Shown here: positions 11,800 through 25,900 of the stretch, in pieces
Numbering within the stretch: the stretch's first letter is position 1
How the letters are laid out: each line of letters opens with the position of its first letter
Source of the DNA: Nilaparvata lugens
Lineage: Eukaryota; Arthropoda; Insecta; Hemiptera; Delphacidae
Reading direction: 5' to 3'
NCBI RefSeq assembly: GCF_014356525.2
Contig: NC_052505.1
Span: forward strand, 50,285,994 to 50,349,993
DNA: 64,000 nucleotides
Made by a program: the position numbers and the translations under genes
The notes under the pieces: generated by a model
What the model was told of the DNA's origin: nothing
What the model saw: the letters and a program-made list of their open reading frames with translations, nothing else
Database searches by the model: none

Positions 11800-12384
11800 T
11801 TTTTTTTTTGAAGGGACGGATTCAAGGATCCAAACGTTTAAAGAACCCACACGTCAACACAAGCTTTTTGTGTTCAAAGTAGTATGTTAGTTAGGTAAAC
11901 CAATATCTGTGTCCTTTACAAGAACCAGGAGTTTTTCCCTGTACTAACATCCCATTCATGACCTGGTTGCTTTTCGCAATCCAGTGTGGTATGCTTGGCA
12001 GTCTCTTCAGACTGATTGGTCCTCGTGACCTACGTGAGTTCCACTCCTGGCCTTCTTTGAAGGTCCTTCCGCTGAGGAAGGGGTCGCCAAGTTGCGTCTA
12101 GGGTGCCCGGCCACCCTGGCCTCTTTGCCCACATTTGTGCCTGGAGTTTCACCCACCTCTGGTCTATTGGGTTTTTTCTTCTTGTCCCTCCGAAACTTCG
12201 CAGGGTCAAAAGCCTCACCTCTCCCAAGAAGTTTTGCCTAAATGGCCACCCTCCTTTGAACAGTGGTGAGCTTTGGTCTCTCCACCCACAAACTCGTGAC
12301 CTACGTGAGTTCCACTCCTGGCCTTTTTGTAGGTCCTTCCGCTGAGAGAAACCCAAACTGCCTCTAGGGCGCCAACAATACTGT
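11800..12384 (-). mobile_element. Retroposon-like GC-rich repeat
   Basis: A GC-rich block starts after a run of ten T at 11,801-11,810, which read on the minus strand would be a poly-A tail. It contains two 60-bp direct repeats (around 12,024-12,083 and 12,290-12,350) sharing CTCGTGACCTACGTGAGTTC. The open frames on both strands carry no recognisable domain. I read it as a fragment of a retroelement of unknown class. Confidence 0.4.
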
Positions 12385-12804
12385 TAGTGTTCTCAAATTA
12401 TCAAAGCTTGGAGGAGGTACTATTCATCTTATCTTAGTCTTATATGTGATTGATTATTCTCCATGAACATCCTTATAATTGAGTGCATTTTAATATAAAT
12501 ATAATGAAAAATCAATTGAGTCAAATCCACAGTAAAGAGTTATTCTACATTCTGTTTTAAAATTGATACATTGTCATTTTACCCAAGTTATCTCTGCATC
12601 CATTATTTATTTATCAATAACTACATCATATTTTTGGGGGGAAAATACTATGAAAATTGCAAAATCATTCTTAATTTGATCATTTTTTCAATTATTTAAA
12701 TTTTTTTAATATTTTAAAGAAGTAGATATTGTTTGTTTTTCCATATTGTTTGGAATATTTTTTTTCTTTATCATATTATTTGTATTTTTTTGTATTGTTA
12801 TCTT

Positions 12805-12880
12805 GTAATAGAGAGTCAAGTGTAAGAGAGGGCCAACTGCGCCCTAACTTCGCTCTCTAGGAAAATAAAGGCAGTAATTC
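12805..12880 (+). mobile_element. Probable LINE 3'-end fragment
   Basis: TGTAAGAGAGGGCCAACTGC, then a hairpin-forming CGCTCTCT and an AATAAA. This layout resembles 3' ends of non-LTR retrotransposons; the class is from memory and unverified. Confidence 0.35.
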
Positions 12881-13120
12881 TATTCAATTTACAAAATAAA
12901 TACACCACATTCATACATTATTAGCCTCCAAAATTACTAGAATACGAAATTAAATTACTAGGGAAAATTTTTACTTCAAATGAACTATAAGTCCTCAATT
13001 GTGCAGTGATTTATACCGACAAACAAATAGGATGAGAAGCTTGTGTGTGAATTATTTCCACTCATCAACGACAACCAAAACTGGATAAGTGTGTGTGTAG
13101 CAGTTGAAGTGAAAACGCTC

Positions 13121-13126
13121 TCAGTT
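13121..13126 (+). promoter_or_regulatory. Candidate initiator of the coiled-coil gene
   Basis: TCAGTT matches the insect initiator consensus and sits about 120 bases before the preferred start codon, in a GC-richer patch. No TATA box is evident. Confidence 0.3.
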
Positions 13127-13241
13127 CTCAGCTCCTAGTGCATTCGACGTTGCTGTCGCTGAACCCGCGTCATATACTTACACACGATAAATAAATTGTA
13201 TCAATTGATTGATGTAACTGATGTGCCGGCAAGTGGAGAAC

Positions 13242-13492
13242 ATGTCTCGTAGGACGGCCAACTTGAACGGTTCGGCTGGGGTGGCATCGGGGGCGGGTGG
13301 TGTGACTCCTAGTGTGCCGGGGGCGGGAGGTGTGACTCCCAGTGCGGCGGGGGCGGCAAGGAGACGTCGTCATGAGGAGTGCTATCAGTCGTCGCCCTCT
13401 CCCTCGGGATCCTCGGGTCCCAGTTCTCCCGTCATGGCCACCAGGAGGAGTTACAGGTCGCCAGCCAACGCTACTACTTCTGACAAAGCGAG
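13242..13492 (+). CDS. Coiled-coil gene, exon 1 (coding part)
   Basis: Encodes residues 1-83 plus two bases. The start has AAC before ATG. The donor is GCGAG/GTTAAG. The exon is GC-rich and low-complexity with a run of four Arg codons, unlike the AT-rich DNA around it. Confidence 0.7.
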
Positions 13493-16400
13493 GTTAAGAC
13501 CTGATAAAAAATCATTTCTAAAATTTGATTGGGATAGTTTAGATAAATGGTTAGTTATGAGTTCACTGTACAATCCACTTACTAATAAATTATAATTATT
13601 AGAGGAAAATGCAAATTGATAACGTATGAAATATGCAAACTTAGCAGCAATTATTCACATCAGACATCAGATTCCAATTTAATATCTCTAAGTTTAATAT
13701 CTTTGTATACACATTTTAAATTTCTGAAAACCATGTTTATTGTCAGCAATGTGCACTGGTCGTTGTCTATGCTTGAACCATTAAACTTATTTAGTTGAGA
13801 CGTTCTTTTTTTTGATTCAGAACCAGAATGTGTTGAAGTTTCTACTACTGTGTAAAAAACAATTATAGATTCAAATCATATAGAAGCCATTATGCGTTCT
13901 TTAAAACGTTATTTTTCTAACTCATTACATTTTCCACTCAAGTTTTAGATTTTGATACTTGTTAAATTAATGTTGAAATTTAAATTATAATTGATCAAAT
14001 CACAATCTTATTCTTTCTTTCTGGAATATGTTTCTTCTGAAGCTGTTGATTGTTGAAATACTTACACACAATAATGATTCAAGCTCTCATTGTTAGTAAA
14101 CCCTTTTCCACACCAAAGATTGTATTAAGATTGTTACAGTTGCTAAAAATTGGTAATTTAATTAATTTATTAATTTGTTATATATTTTGTTTGTTTTAGA
14201 ATGGGCAATGGGGTGAGAGCGACACATTTTCTGCGTTCGCGTGTTGGCAGTACGGGGAGTGGTGGTGGGGGTGGAGACTCCCCTCGCTCCCTTCCTCTTG
14301 ACACCCCGCGCCTTAGGGGAAGCCCTCTGCGCCCTTCCAGACAGGTTAGCACTCAATTCAAATCAATTATTAGCCAGCCTAATGCTTTGCTTATAGATAG
14401 GTTTCTATTCTATAGTTAGTTTGTTATTGAGTCTTCGTCCTTCTTGAGGATGGTAATCTGTTGGTTAATGTGCAGTAGGAAGGTAACAAATTTCAACATC
14501 TGCAACATTACTTTATATTTCGTTTAATCTTCGTTGCTTTTCAAGGCATTGGACCCCATATTCAGTGCACAGTACCGTGGCACCAGGAACGCGCCTGGAA
14601 TGTACAAATTACAATACAATAATTGAAATTTATAAAATAATTATATCTGGAAAGTACTATTATATCAGTATTGTTGTAAATGTAGAAATTTTATACTACA
14701 ATAGATTATAAATATTGCCAATCTTACTTATTAGAAGAGAACCCATCGCTCCTTTGGAATTAAGCTCAAATACGATATATACGTATACGAAATACACTAT
14801 GTACTCTACGATATACGGGTGTAGTGATGTAAAATTCCCGGGAATTCAAGATCGAGGAAATATTCCCAGGGAATTTAAGAGAAATATTCCCAAAAATCAT
14901 GAATTCCCGGGAATTTATGGGAACTTGAGGAAATTTATGATTTCTTTCTTAAAAAATGACCGAAAAAGACGTTTTTTGTTGCACAAGGTCTCAATCACCT
15001 GTTATACATCAGATGTATGTAAGAAATATAAGGATGAATAACTTATAATTGCAGTAAAGTTCAAAGAAAACAGTAATTTGAAGTTCATAGACTAAAAGGA
15101 GAAATGAGCACTCAATAAATATCTTACAAGTTGAATAAGATTTTTTACTGCATGTAAGATAAATGCCTGTAAATCAGGTAAACAAAGTCAACAAAGTATT
15201 GAGTGTAATTTAACTTTCATTGCATGATTTTATTCAATTTCTCCGCGCAAAAATAATTGACCCCTAAATAAAGATTAGAGTAGAATATAAATCCGAAAAT
15301 TAGAAATTATAAAATACAGCAAAATAGGCTAAACTAAATCAAGGAGCATACTCGAGTTTAGTTCAATATTAAAAAGAAGATAATTCCAAAGCTCACAACC
15401 TTTCAAAAATCATTGAGGCTAATTAAACTTGAAATAAGATGCTAGTCCAGGCAACGAATGCTCAAAAAGATATAGATGGAAAAGTTTGGAACCCAATTTT
15501 TGACCTCGCAGTCCTTTTAAGGATAGTGAGGGGCTAAGCATATAAAAAGTTCTCACTCCTACCACACTCAACACTAAAACTGCTATAAAAATTGATGGAA
15601 AGCATAAAATGATGAAATAATACATTAAATTGAAGAGAATTGAATGCCCTACAACTCACTTTCTTTTAAATACTCGTATAGTCCAGTAAATAAGCCCTGA
15701 AAGTGCAAAAAGTTGGAAGAATAATTGTCTTTTCAAAGATTTTACACTTTTGAAAGTGAATATCTCAAAAACTAAAGAAGATATCACAAAACTCTACTGT
15801 ACAAAACTTTTAGGGAATTTATCTAGCTTCATTTTTAATCTGTTGGCCATGTCGCTGAAATGCATTTTTTCCCAGTTACATGCGTGTCAGCCAGAAATGA
15901 AAAAATGCAACTTTTAAACTACGGTACGCCCGGACGGTACCCAAATCCCTCAAGCTTAAGGAGTAGGGATGAGGCCTTTTGAAATGTTCACCTTCTAACT
16001 AGTTCAAACAAAGCTGCGAAGTCAAATATTGTGTTTCAAACATTCCCTCCCAATTTCCCTGACAATTGATCTATTGTTGTTAAACTGTTGTTAAGATATC
16101 ACACTCAACACTATAACGGCTGCAACAATCGTTGGGAGATGCGTAAAATAATGAGACCATAGATGAAATTGAAGAGAATATAATGCTCTATGAGCCCATG
16201 ATTAGCACGGATTTTTCAATGAATCGTTGAAAAGTTATAAGGCCAAAAAGATGGAAAAATCGGAGCCGGAAGGGTTTTTCTTCAAAATGTGATACCTTTG
16301 AGAGCTCATACCTAGAAACTATGAGAGATATGGAAAAATGTTGGAAATGAAACTTGAAGGATAATTTGTGAGCTTTAATATTATGATTGTGTTTGACAAA

Positions 16401-16899
16401 AATTTCCGAAAGGCGCATATTGTTCAAGATATATGCAAAAAACAAAATATGGCACTTTCAAGCCACCCCCACCACCTTAGCATAGGGGGTAGGAGTGAGG
16501 ACTTTTGATATGCTTACCCCCTTATTACCCTTAAAATAGCTAAGGGGTCAAAAATTGTGTTCCAAAATTTTCCCTCTATAATCTTTCATTGACTGGACTA
16601 TACGAATATTTAAAAGACACTGAGTGAGCAAAAACAGGCTCAAAGAATGATGATTTATTGACTATATCAATGTAAAATGTGGCTGAGCTTGATCAATATC
16701 AAATAGAATGATGACTTATTGATTATATTGATGTAAAATATGAGTGAGATTGATCAATTTCAATCATTTTTAGAACAATTTTATAAATTCCCTCAAGTTC
16801 CCATAAATTCCCAAAATTTCTTGGCCTCGGAAATATTGCCAAATCATAAGTTCCTTCCCACTGGGAATATTCCCGATCCACATCACTATACGGGTGTAT

Positions 16900-16955
<56 letters not shown>

Positions 16956-19900
16956 CAGGAGACACAAACATAAATAGATTGAAAACACTTGAAAACTTAC
17001 ATTAGAAATGGGGGAAATTTTCGGAGACTGAGTCTCCTTCCTTAACCGAGCAGACTTCAGTTTTGAATCCAACCTTGGTTGGGGAACCGGTTCTCCAAAG
17101 TTCCGGTTCTCTAAAGCTCGGTTGAGGAAGGAGACTCAGTCTCCGAAAATTTTCCCCATTCCTAATGTAAGTTTTTAAGTGTTTTCAATCTATTTATGTT
17201 TGTGTCTCCTGTTTTAATTTATATTACAAACTTTAAAGTGTCTTCTGTTATGTGCGCTATATATATATATTATACGATAATAAAAATGTCTCTTACTTAC
17301 ATTCTTCATATTTTAAAAACACATTCGATGAATGTAGGTAACAAAAATTCATCCCTTGAGAAATCCAAGAAATAAAACTTATTATTTATTTTGAAATACT
17401 TAATATGAGAGCACAAGGATGACATCTATCAATCAACTTATTCTCAAACGTTTACCTTTAAACTCGTATCTTAAATATTTATCTCTACATTTTACGGTCG
17501 AAAAATTAAGCAAGAATGTTTGCTAATCATATTTGCTGGATGACGCATTACAAACACAAGGATACGCTGAATTTGCTAACTGCAAGATAATTTTTACAAC
17601 AATTTTCATCTAAAAAATATTTTAATTTCAAGAACAAGCTCCAAAATAGTCTATGTACATTTTAAGGTTGAGCTGCATTCTGTCTTTCATCGTCAGTATT
17701 TCTTCCCACAGTTTATGAAATTAGCTGATGATCAAACTCGTTCCATTCTATGAAAACAGAACTCAATATTGATGAGAAAATATTTCGATTACTAAAATGT
17801 TTTGTGTCATCAAAATGTATCTACTGTCGTGCGAAAATTTAATCAATAAGCATCGTTCCATATTATTGAGAAACCATACATTTTGTCCATTTACAAAAAT
17901 ATATTGATCTCATGGAATGTGTTGACAATATTCTCTCATTGAATACTAGGCTCTTTAGTTTCGTGATGAATATTAAATCAGCTATTCACCCTGGTTTTTA
18001 TTATATATTCTTGAAATGTTCATAAAGTTCTTTTATAACTGAGTACATACAATTGTTGTCTGTTTTAACTCAGTTGATTGCTGAATAACTTGCCCTTGAT
18101 AGTGACTGATAATAAAAATCTTGATAGAGACGGACTTGAGAAGTAAGAAAATATTTTAGATTCTTCATCCAATTTCATTGAGTTCTATGGAAATATTTTA
18201 CGACTTCAGTTACCTCAGTTGTATGAATAAGGACAAGGACTAATGTAATGCGTAACTTTTGCAGGGGAACAGTTCTCCCGGAGAAGACTTCAGTGAGGAC
18301 TCTGGAATTCGGCTAGACCGGACAACTCACCAGGACATGTTTCAGGATGTGATTAGCATCAAAACAATGCTTTTGAGATTAACACGTGTTCTTCAAGAGG
18401 TAATTAGATGTTTTGCTACATCTATTATACTTTGATCATTTTTGTGTGATACTGTTCCGTTAATGCGCTTTGTAACAAAGTATTGTATGTCTTTTTTGAT
18501 TATGTATGTTACTTGTAGTTCACAGGACAGTGAATAAATGTTGAGGAAATTTTGAGTTGGGAAGTTGAATTCATACTTAGCCTAGGACAGGCATGGACAA
18601 AAATCTAATTATACAGCATTCCGAATTGAACAAGCTTAACTTACTGACCTTTCGTTTTATGTTTTGGAACGGAACCACACAAAAGTTCGTGAGACAAGAA
18701 GAGTTGCCTCATTTTAATGTAAATACTCTAATAATTCACAATGTACATCATGTTTGAATATCTTTTGATGGAATCAAAAATAATTTTCATAAATATAAAA
18801 AATTGAAAATGGAAATTAAATATTTCTTTACTATGTTTCCTATCGAAGAACATTTGGTTATTTGGAGGGATGTAGATCACCCTCACCAGTTCACCAACCG
18901 GTCTTTTATAAACTTGAAATTTTATTTTAAGTTAAAATAATTCACTTTGGAAGTTTGACAAGAAAACTTTTCTTTTTTCAGACTGATCAAGTGAATGCCT
19001 TCGAGAATTCATTGAATGTGAGTATTAATGCTCAATTTTTCCATGATCATATCCTTACTTAAATCTTAATATTGTTTTAAATTTATACATTCCAAGTTCA
19101 AAATTTTTTTTTTGAAATTCAGTTTTTCCATTACTATATCCTTAAATAAGTCTTCCAATTGTTTAAATTTTTTCAGTCCAAGTTCAAATGAATTCATTTT
19201 CAAGTTGTTTATAGAAAAGATCTAAATGCAACCTGTTAAACTCCATGCAGCCAAAAATGTATGGCTTTCCTATTATTTTTACTTAAATTCAACCTGAACT
19301 TACGGTAAACTAAAATTTTCTTGGAACAAGATAATTTATTGGTAGCTATTCTTCATAAGAAAGCTCAAGTACGAAATATTTCCAAGGACGAAAACACAAA
19401 TTAAAATTGTCAACCACTTTTATTTTTTAGGTTGTTGATACTTGTGCAAATGTGTGATTCCTTCTAATAACAAGTTGATTTTGATTGGTCTTGTTATTTC
19501 CCTTGAGGGTAAGTAGTTTCTTTTCTAGAGTTTTGGTTTATAAAAGTTGTTGACATTTTCAATTTATGTTTTCATTATGAATAAGTACCACAACATCACA
19601 CACAACACAACTGTAATGTTCCCAAGTACTTATTTGCTCAAGTTTCTGAAGATTGGAATAAATCAATCCTGAAAAGTTAATAAATTTGCAATACATCCAA
19701 TTCAATTGAACAATAAACAATCAATATGAAAATAATTCGCATATTCTTTCTGAAACTGTGGTATACACATAAAAGGTGTCACAAAATTTCACAGGTTGAA
19801 CTTATTGTGAGAAAAACCTAATAACATCAACTGATCTTGAAATCATTAAACTCTGGTTTCTTGTAATAATTTTAAAAATTTATCTTGCTCTATAAAGTTG

Positions 19901-22900
19901 CTTTCTATTAAATACTAATCAGTACGACTTATGGTTTCAGAATGGATATTACAATTTGGGAAATGAAGGCTCACAAGAGGATGTTACAAGTCAGAAAAAA
20001 GAAATAGCTGAAGAAATATCTGACTTGAAACGACAGGTATTTATAAATAGATTTTTATAGCATAACAGGGTGTTTACAAACTGCCTATAAATACTCTAGG
20101 GCATTGTTCCTGGTTCCTGGCTAAAAAACGTATCTAAATATCATATTTAAATTGTCCGAAAGTCTTCAGTTACTCACACAGCGGCCACTTTGCTTTTTTC
20201 ACTTATTATTTTTTTCTAGATAATGGTTAAACATACAAAATTGAAACTTTGCACAATCATTTGTAACAACTAGACAAAGCTACAAAAAATTATGTTAATT
20301 TTTCAAATTCATAAAGAAAAATGACGGCCATATAAAATGTTGTTTCTTAAATAACTCAGAAACCGTTGGTTTCACAAAAAAATACAAGAATAACTTTTTT
20401 CAGTAAATTAAATTGCCTATCGATTGGTAACAGATTTTTACCAATATTAATTGAGGTATGGCAGCTTTAGTGGTTGGTGACCTTGACCCTTCTTTAGAGG
20501 GTTATGTAACGTTATTTTATTGTTTGAAATGACCTAAAATCGCTTACTATTAACATGCAAAGGAAATAGAGATTGTTGCATCATTGAGGCGACTCTATCA
20601 GCATGCCTTGGTTTGCACTGCAACAAACTTTCAGTGGTCACCTATCACTAAGGCTGTCATATCTCAGTTAATATCGGTCCAATCTTAAAAAATCTGGTAC
20701 CAATCGATAGGCGATTAAATTTACTACAAAAAGTTATTCTTGTAATTTACTAAAAAAATTTATTCTTGTATTTTTTTGTAAAACCAACGGTTTCTGAGTT
20801 ATTCAAAAAACAAAATTTTAAATTGCCGCCATTTTGTATGAATTTGAAAAATTAACATAATTTTGTTGTAGCTTTGTCAAATTGATTATTCAAATGCAAA
20901 CTTAATGAGATAATATAATAATATAATAGTAATAATAAATAATAATATAAGGTATTCTAAGTACCTTGGTTGATTCTATTAAATCATTCACTGGAAGAGA
21001 TAGCAGAATTGATCTCGTCAGCTGATTGGTTTTAAATTATAATTGAAATTTTCATAACAAGGAAAGTTGTGTGAGTGCGCCACTCCAGATTTTTACGATT
21101 GGATTAGTATTGGAGCTAGTGAGAATTTCAAATCTCCCTATTTCACTTTTATTTTTCAACTATGAAATAAGTGGTGATAGCAATAATTGCAAGTATCTTT
21201 CATTCAGTAAATAATGAGTAATAAAATGCAAAAATATCTATAACTCCATGAGTGTAACTTGAATAACTTAGCTTTATTTATTCATAAACGCACAAATATG
21301 ATTACAAAATTATTGTGAAATAAGTGATAGATTCCACACAAAACGGTTTCTCCCAAATTTCTTTGGATAACTTGGGCCAAAGTAGATTCACTTTCAGTAA
21401 TATTTACACTATACAATTGCAGTTATACAGTACTAAGATGCATAATTCTGGGTACTCCAATAATTATTCCCATAATCATATTATTTTTGATAAACTGATT
21501 GAATGTTATGTAAGTCTACATTTGTTGATTGCTAATAATGTGTGGCGCTGGCACTGGCATAGGCGTCGGTGAGAGTGATGTATGACTGATAATGGTGTGT
21601 GGACCGCCCTGCGGGTAGGTCTTGTTCTTGCAGCAACAATTGGAGGAGAGGGACCGCACCATTTCGGGGCTGCAGACCCGGCTGCAGGAGACCCGGACTC
21701 CCCCCTCCACTGATCCGCCCCCTCAACACCCCCGCCAAGCCTGCAATGCTGCCACACAAACCGAGCGGGTCAGTCCTACTTACATTACTTCTTTAGAATC
21801 AGTGTATTTTTGTCAAGACAGTAAAATGGATAGTAAGATCATTTTCTTGCAATCGTGTTGTATAAAGGGGTATTAGAAAATTAAGGTATCATATTTTTCT
21901 CAAAACGATAATGTCAAAAAATATGTAGTGGAACATAAAGGCTTTACTTCATTTATTTATCTCACAGAAAATCAAGTTTATTCTCAACATCGCTTTAAAT
22001 GTTGGTGCATCTAGGAACTGGGGTGTACTGAAACTTACATTTGTTGCCCAAATGAAGTCGAGGATGATAAAGGACTTATTTCAGTTCAATTTTATTTTTC
22101 GTGTTATGCATCGTATATAATACAATATTAACACAGGTCATAAACATTTCATCAAACAATACACATCATGAATACATTACAAATGTCACCTCAATATACA
22201 TGTAATATAGTCTGAATAATTAAAAAACAAATTTAATATCACAGATGGAATTGAAGTTGAATACCGTAAACTAAAATAGTGGAATCAAAAATCTCCATTA
22301 CTTGAAAGTTAGAGATCATACAACTAATAATTTAAAGTTCGAATATTTACTTAACCACTGTGGTCCAAGATGCATAAAAGATTTTTTTCTACCTGTAATC
22401 TCATCTGAATCATTGAGATGACGTTTGAGAGTTTTCTACAAGATTGAGGGCCTGGAATCTGGACACATGGATAGCGATCTGTGATCAGAGCGGTCATAGG
22501 TATCTCAAAAAATGAAGAGCGGTCTTAGATCTATATATTGAATATCCATATCCTCCTTAGTGTATAGTAGGCCTACACTGATCGCAGATTGCTCTCTGTC
22601 CACGTATCAAGACCATAATTCCCCACCACCCAATTAAAACAATCAATCAATAATTTTCCAAGTAATTAATATTTCTTGTTCGATTTTGCTTGATTCAATT
22701 TTGTAATGCTTGTAATTTAATTTGGCTCATCCTGCTTAATTCGATTAATGATCAACGTTTCTATAACATTCTACAGGTTGCATGGACTAATTCTATCAAT
22801 ACTTTAGATTTCTCTGTTCATTGGAATGTTATCGATACAGTTTTCAAAGTACTATACACGTACTGGATAAATCTCTGTGTATATTTTTCTTAAATAATCT

Positions 22901-25900
22901 AAAGTTTCTTACTTTTTCAGCTATTAACTAACTATGCTAATTTCATGTCTTACCTTGAGGCTACGCTTATAGTGGACTGTTTACGTACGACTAATAATTT
23001 TACTAATCAATATAGAAACTTTTTCAAACTCTCATCTTACCGTAGGTACTCACTCTTTTAATTAGTACGTCACTAAATTTTATATTCTATCAATACAGTA
23101 TTGATACTGAAGTATTCCTATTTTCGTATATTCTTCTTCGTTTTGAATTGTTTCTCTTCTAACAAGTGAATTGTAGTGATTTGTCGTTTGTGATCGCATC
23201 TACTCATCCACTATGACCACAGCCTTTCCTAAATAATATATTGTTTATCTGACATTAAATTAACTAGCAATGTATTAATTTTTCCATCTTATAACACTCA
23301 CATTTTCCATAATTTATCTCCTTCTCCTAAATCAAATCTGTTTCAAACTCTTTTTAAATATTGTGTTTTGGCTTTGCTATGGGGTTTTGGTTGATGGTTG
23401 TGGTATTGTCATTTCAGGTGCGACCTCTGTCATCAGGCCCATCTCTGTTACAGGGTCTACCAACTGACAGCATGGGCGGCAACCTAGTTAGGTGAGTCCA
23501 AATCATTATTATTTAAAACCACTACTCGATTGTGGAGTATTTTAAATTTAAAATATAATAGAGGAAGGAGAGGAGTCTGGTATAAGCTACTAATAGTTTA
23601 CGATTTAAAACTAAAGCTTGATTATGAATTATTTTTGCTTAGGCCTATCATTAATGTACTGGAGGAAGGAACTTGGAATAAGTTACTAACCGATTACGAT
23701 CTTGAAAGAAACTGATTGTAGAAAGCTAGGCGGTAAGAAAGTGCTCTTTTTTAAACCCGATGTATTCTTTGTTATTTAAATAAATTTTAATTTGAATATC
23801 TTCAAACTCAGCTGACCAACTTCTTTTGTCTTAAAATTATCAATGTGATGATGCTTTGTCAATGTTCCCTAGAGGCTTCTGACTGATTTTCTATAGAAAG
23901 CAGATAATCAACAATCATTCCTGATTATCTTGTGGCTTAATAAGATTAGAACGTTTAGACTTGATAAAGCTTTATTAACACTACAATAGAAATTTTATAT
24001 AGGTGCTGTATAAGGTATCAGTAGAGCATAGTTTCTGCTAGTCCCTTATTTTTCTATTACTGATTCTCATGGATCTTAAAAAAGTCTAATGTTTGTTTTA
24101 TCACTGTATACATGCTTCACCTGAAAATCTTCAGCAATAATTATTATTGTACCTCGTTCTATGTTATTGTGTATCTTCTGTACCCAATGCTTTATTTCAA
24201 TTCACAAATATATATTTACAATAAAAAAGAAAAAACATTCTCACATGAAGTATTAATATTTTACGTAGCTCCTTTACCTTTCCAACGACTCCTTTCCTAA
24301 GGAGTCAAATATTGGCTTCTTCAACAAACGTTCTCACTTGAAAGATGAGAGTGATCAATTATTAGCTTTCAATACTTTATTGACTGAATTCATCTCTTCA
24401 TAATGTTTTTCTCTCTTTTCTATGCATTCTTGGACTAACAGCTTTCGCCTGGGAAAGGTATGCTATGCTGATGTAGCGATGGGACTTTTAATGTTGCTTG
24501 CGTTGGACTTAGTGTGTTGTCTGCATCTTATACCTCCACCATCTTTCCCAACTTAGAGCATAAATATATTATCGCTTTAATTAACTCAACATAACTTCCA
24601 TTCCATTCCATCCTATTTGAATATTTATAATAAAAAACTATATTTTTAACCAGCTTATTTAGTTTTGTAAAATAATGTAAATATGTTACTTGAAGAATAA
24701 CATATGAGCTTATATGTTTTATAAAACTAGCATTGGAATAGTAAGTTGTATTTGTTGATTGAGAATCGGATTATTTATTTATTTATCATTTACAATCAAC
24801 TTAAGGACAAAGAAACAGACTACAGTCCAAAACTTCTTGTCATCCCAATTTCATAAAATAAATTGTCCAAATAAAGGTTATGTGCGACTTTTCAATTCTT
24901 CACTAATTTCCACATTGGAATAAAACACAAACACTTGGAACAATTAGTTTTGGATTTAGAAAGATTAAGATCCGAATTGATAACAAAATTCCTTCTACTT
25001 GGTACTCAAAACTGTAAAATAAATTAATATTAATTTGCAATATTTTTATTATGAATGATACTAAAATATAATTCTGCAATGTGAAATTCTCGGTTAATCA
25101 AATCAAATTTAGAGAATACGGTACCTCTTTTCATGCAGTTTTCTCTCTATAGAGTGTAAGTTCTCGAGTCCATCCTTGTATATTAGCAAAAATGTTATAG
25201 TCCTTATCAATGAGTAATTATTCCAGTTATAATGTACTTCATAATTCACTACTCACTGTTCTGTATTTCATGACTTGTAAATATTCTGAAAGTGGATTTT
25301 AACTATTTCATTATTTATAACTTCCTGTCTGAGTTCATCTAATGTATTAACGAAATAATGACTTTTCAACTCAAAACATAAGTTTCAAAAATAATAATCA
25401 TAATCCATTCACAGTAAATTACTTATTAGTCCAAAGTTGTTCTTCCTGATTTTTAAATTCCTCCCGTCTCCTTGCGTTTCTCCTGATACAAGTCCCACTT
25501 TATAGATTAATTTGCTGAATTTCATCTACATTGTTCTGTTTATTCAATGGTTCAATCCTTGTGTGATTTTGGTCTTGGACAAAAATAATCGTTATTCGAT
25601 ATTCTCAATTTATTTCATTTTGCTTATTGTACAGTTGATTTATATCTTTTCATGAGATCAATTGTTACATGCTGGCACTGTCAGAATTATAGTGTGAGTA
25701 TCTAGAGCTCTCACGACTTATTTTAAGAGCATTTTTAGGTTAATAATCGCAGTATTTATTAATTTACAATTACGATAATAAATTGAAATTCAAATACCAT
25801 AGTATACATAGTTTTTCATTCATGGAGACCTTGCTCTAGCATAGGTATGTCATGTCATGAAGAAATAACGCTCTTTTGGACAACTTTCAAAAAATGTCAA

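Noticed and set aside
12030..12356. 108-codon minus-strand frame in the GC-rich repeat
   Set aside because: It spans the two direct repeats, has no domain, and a similar frame exists on the other strand.
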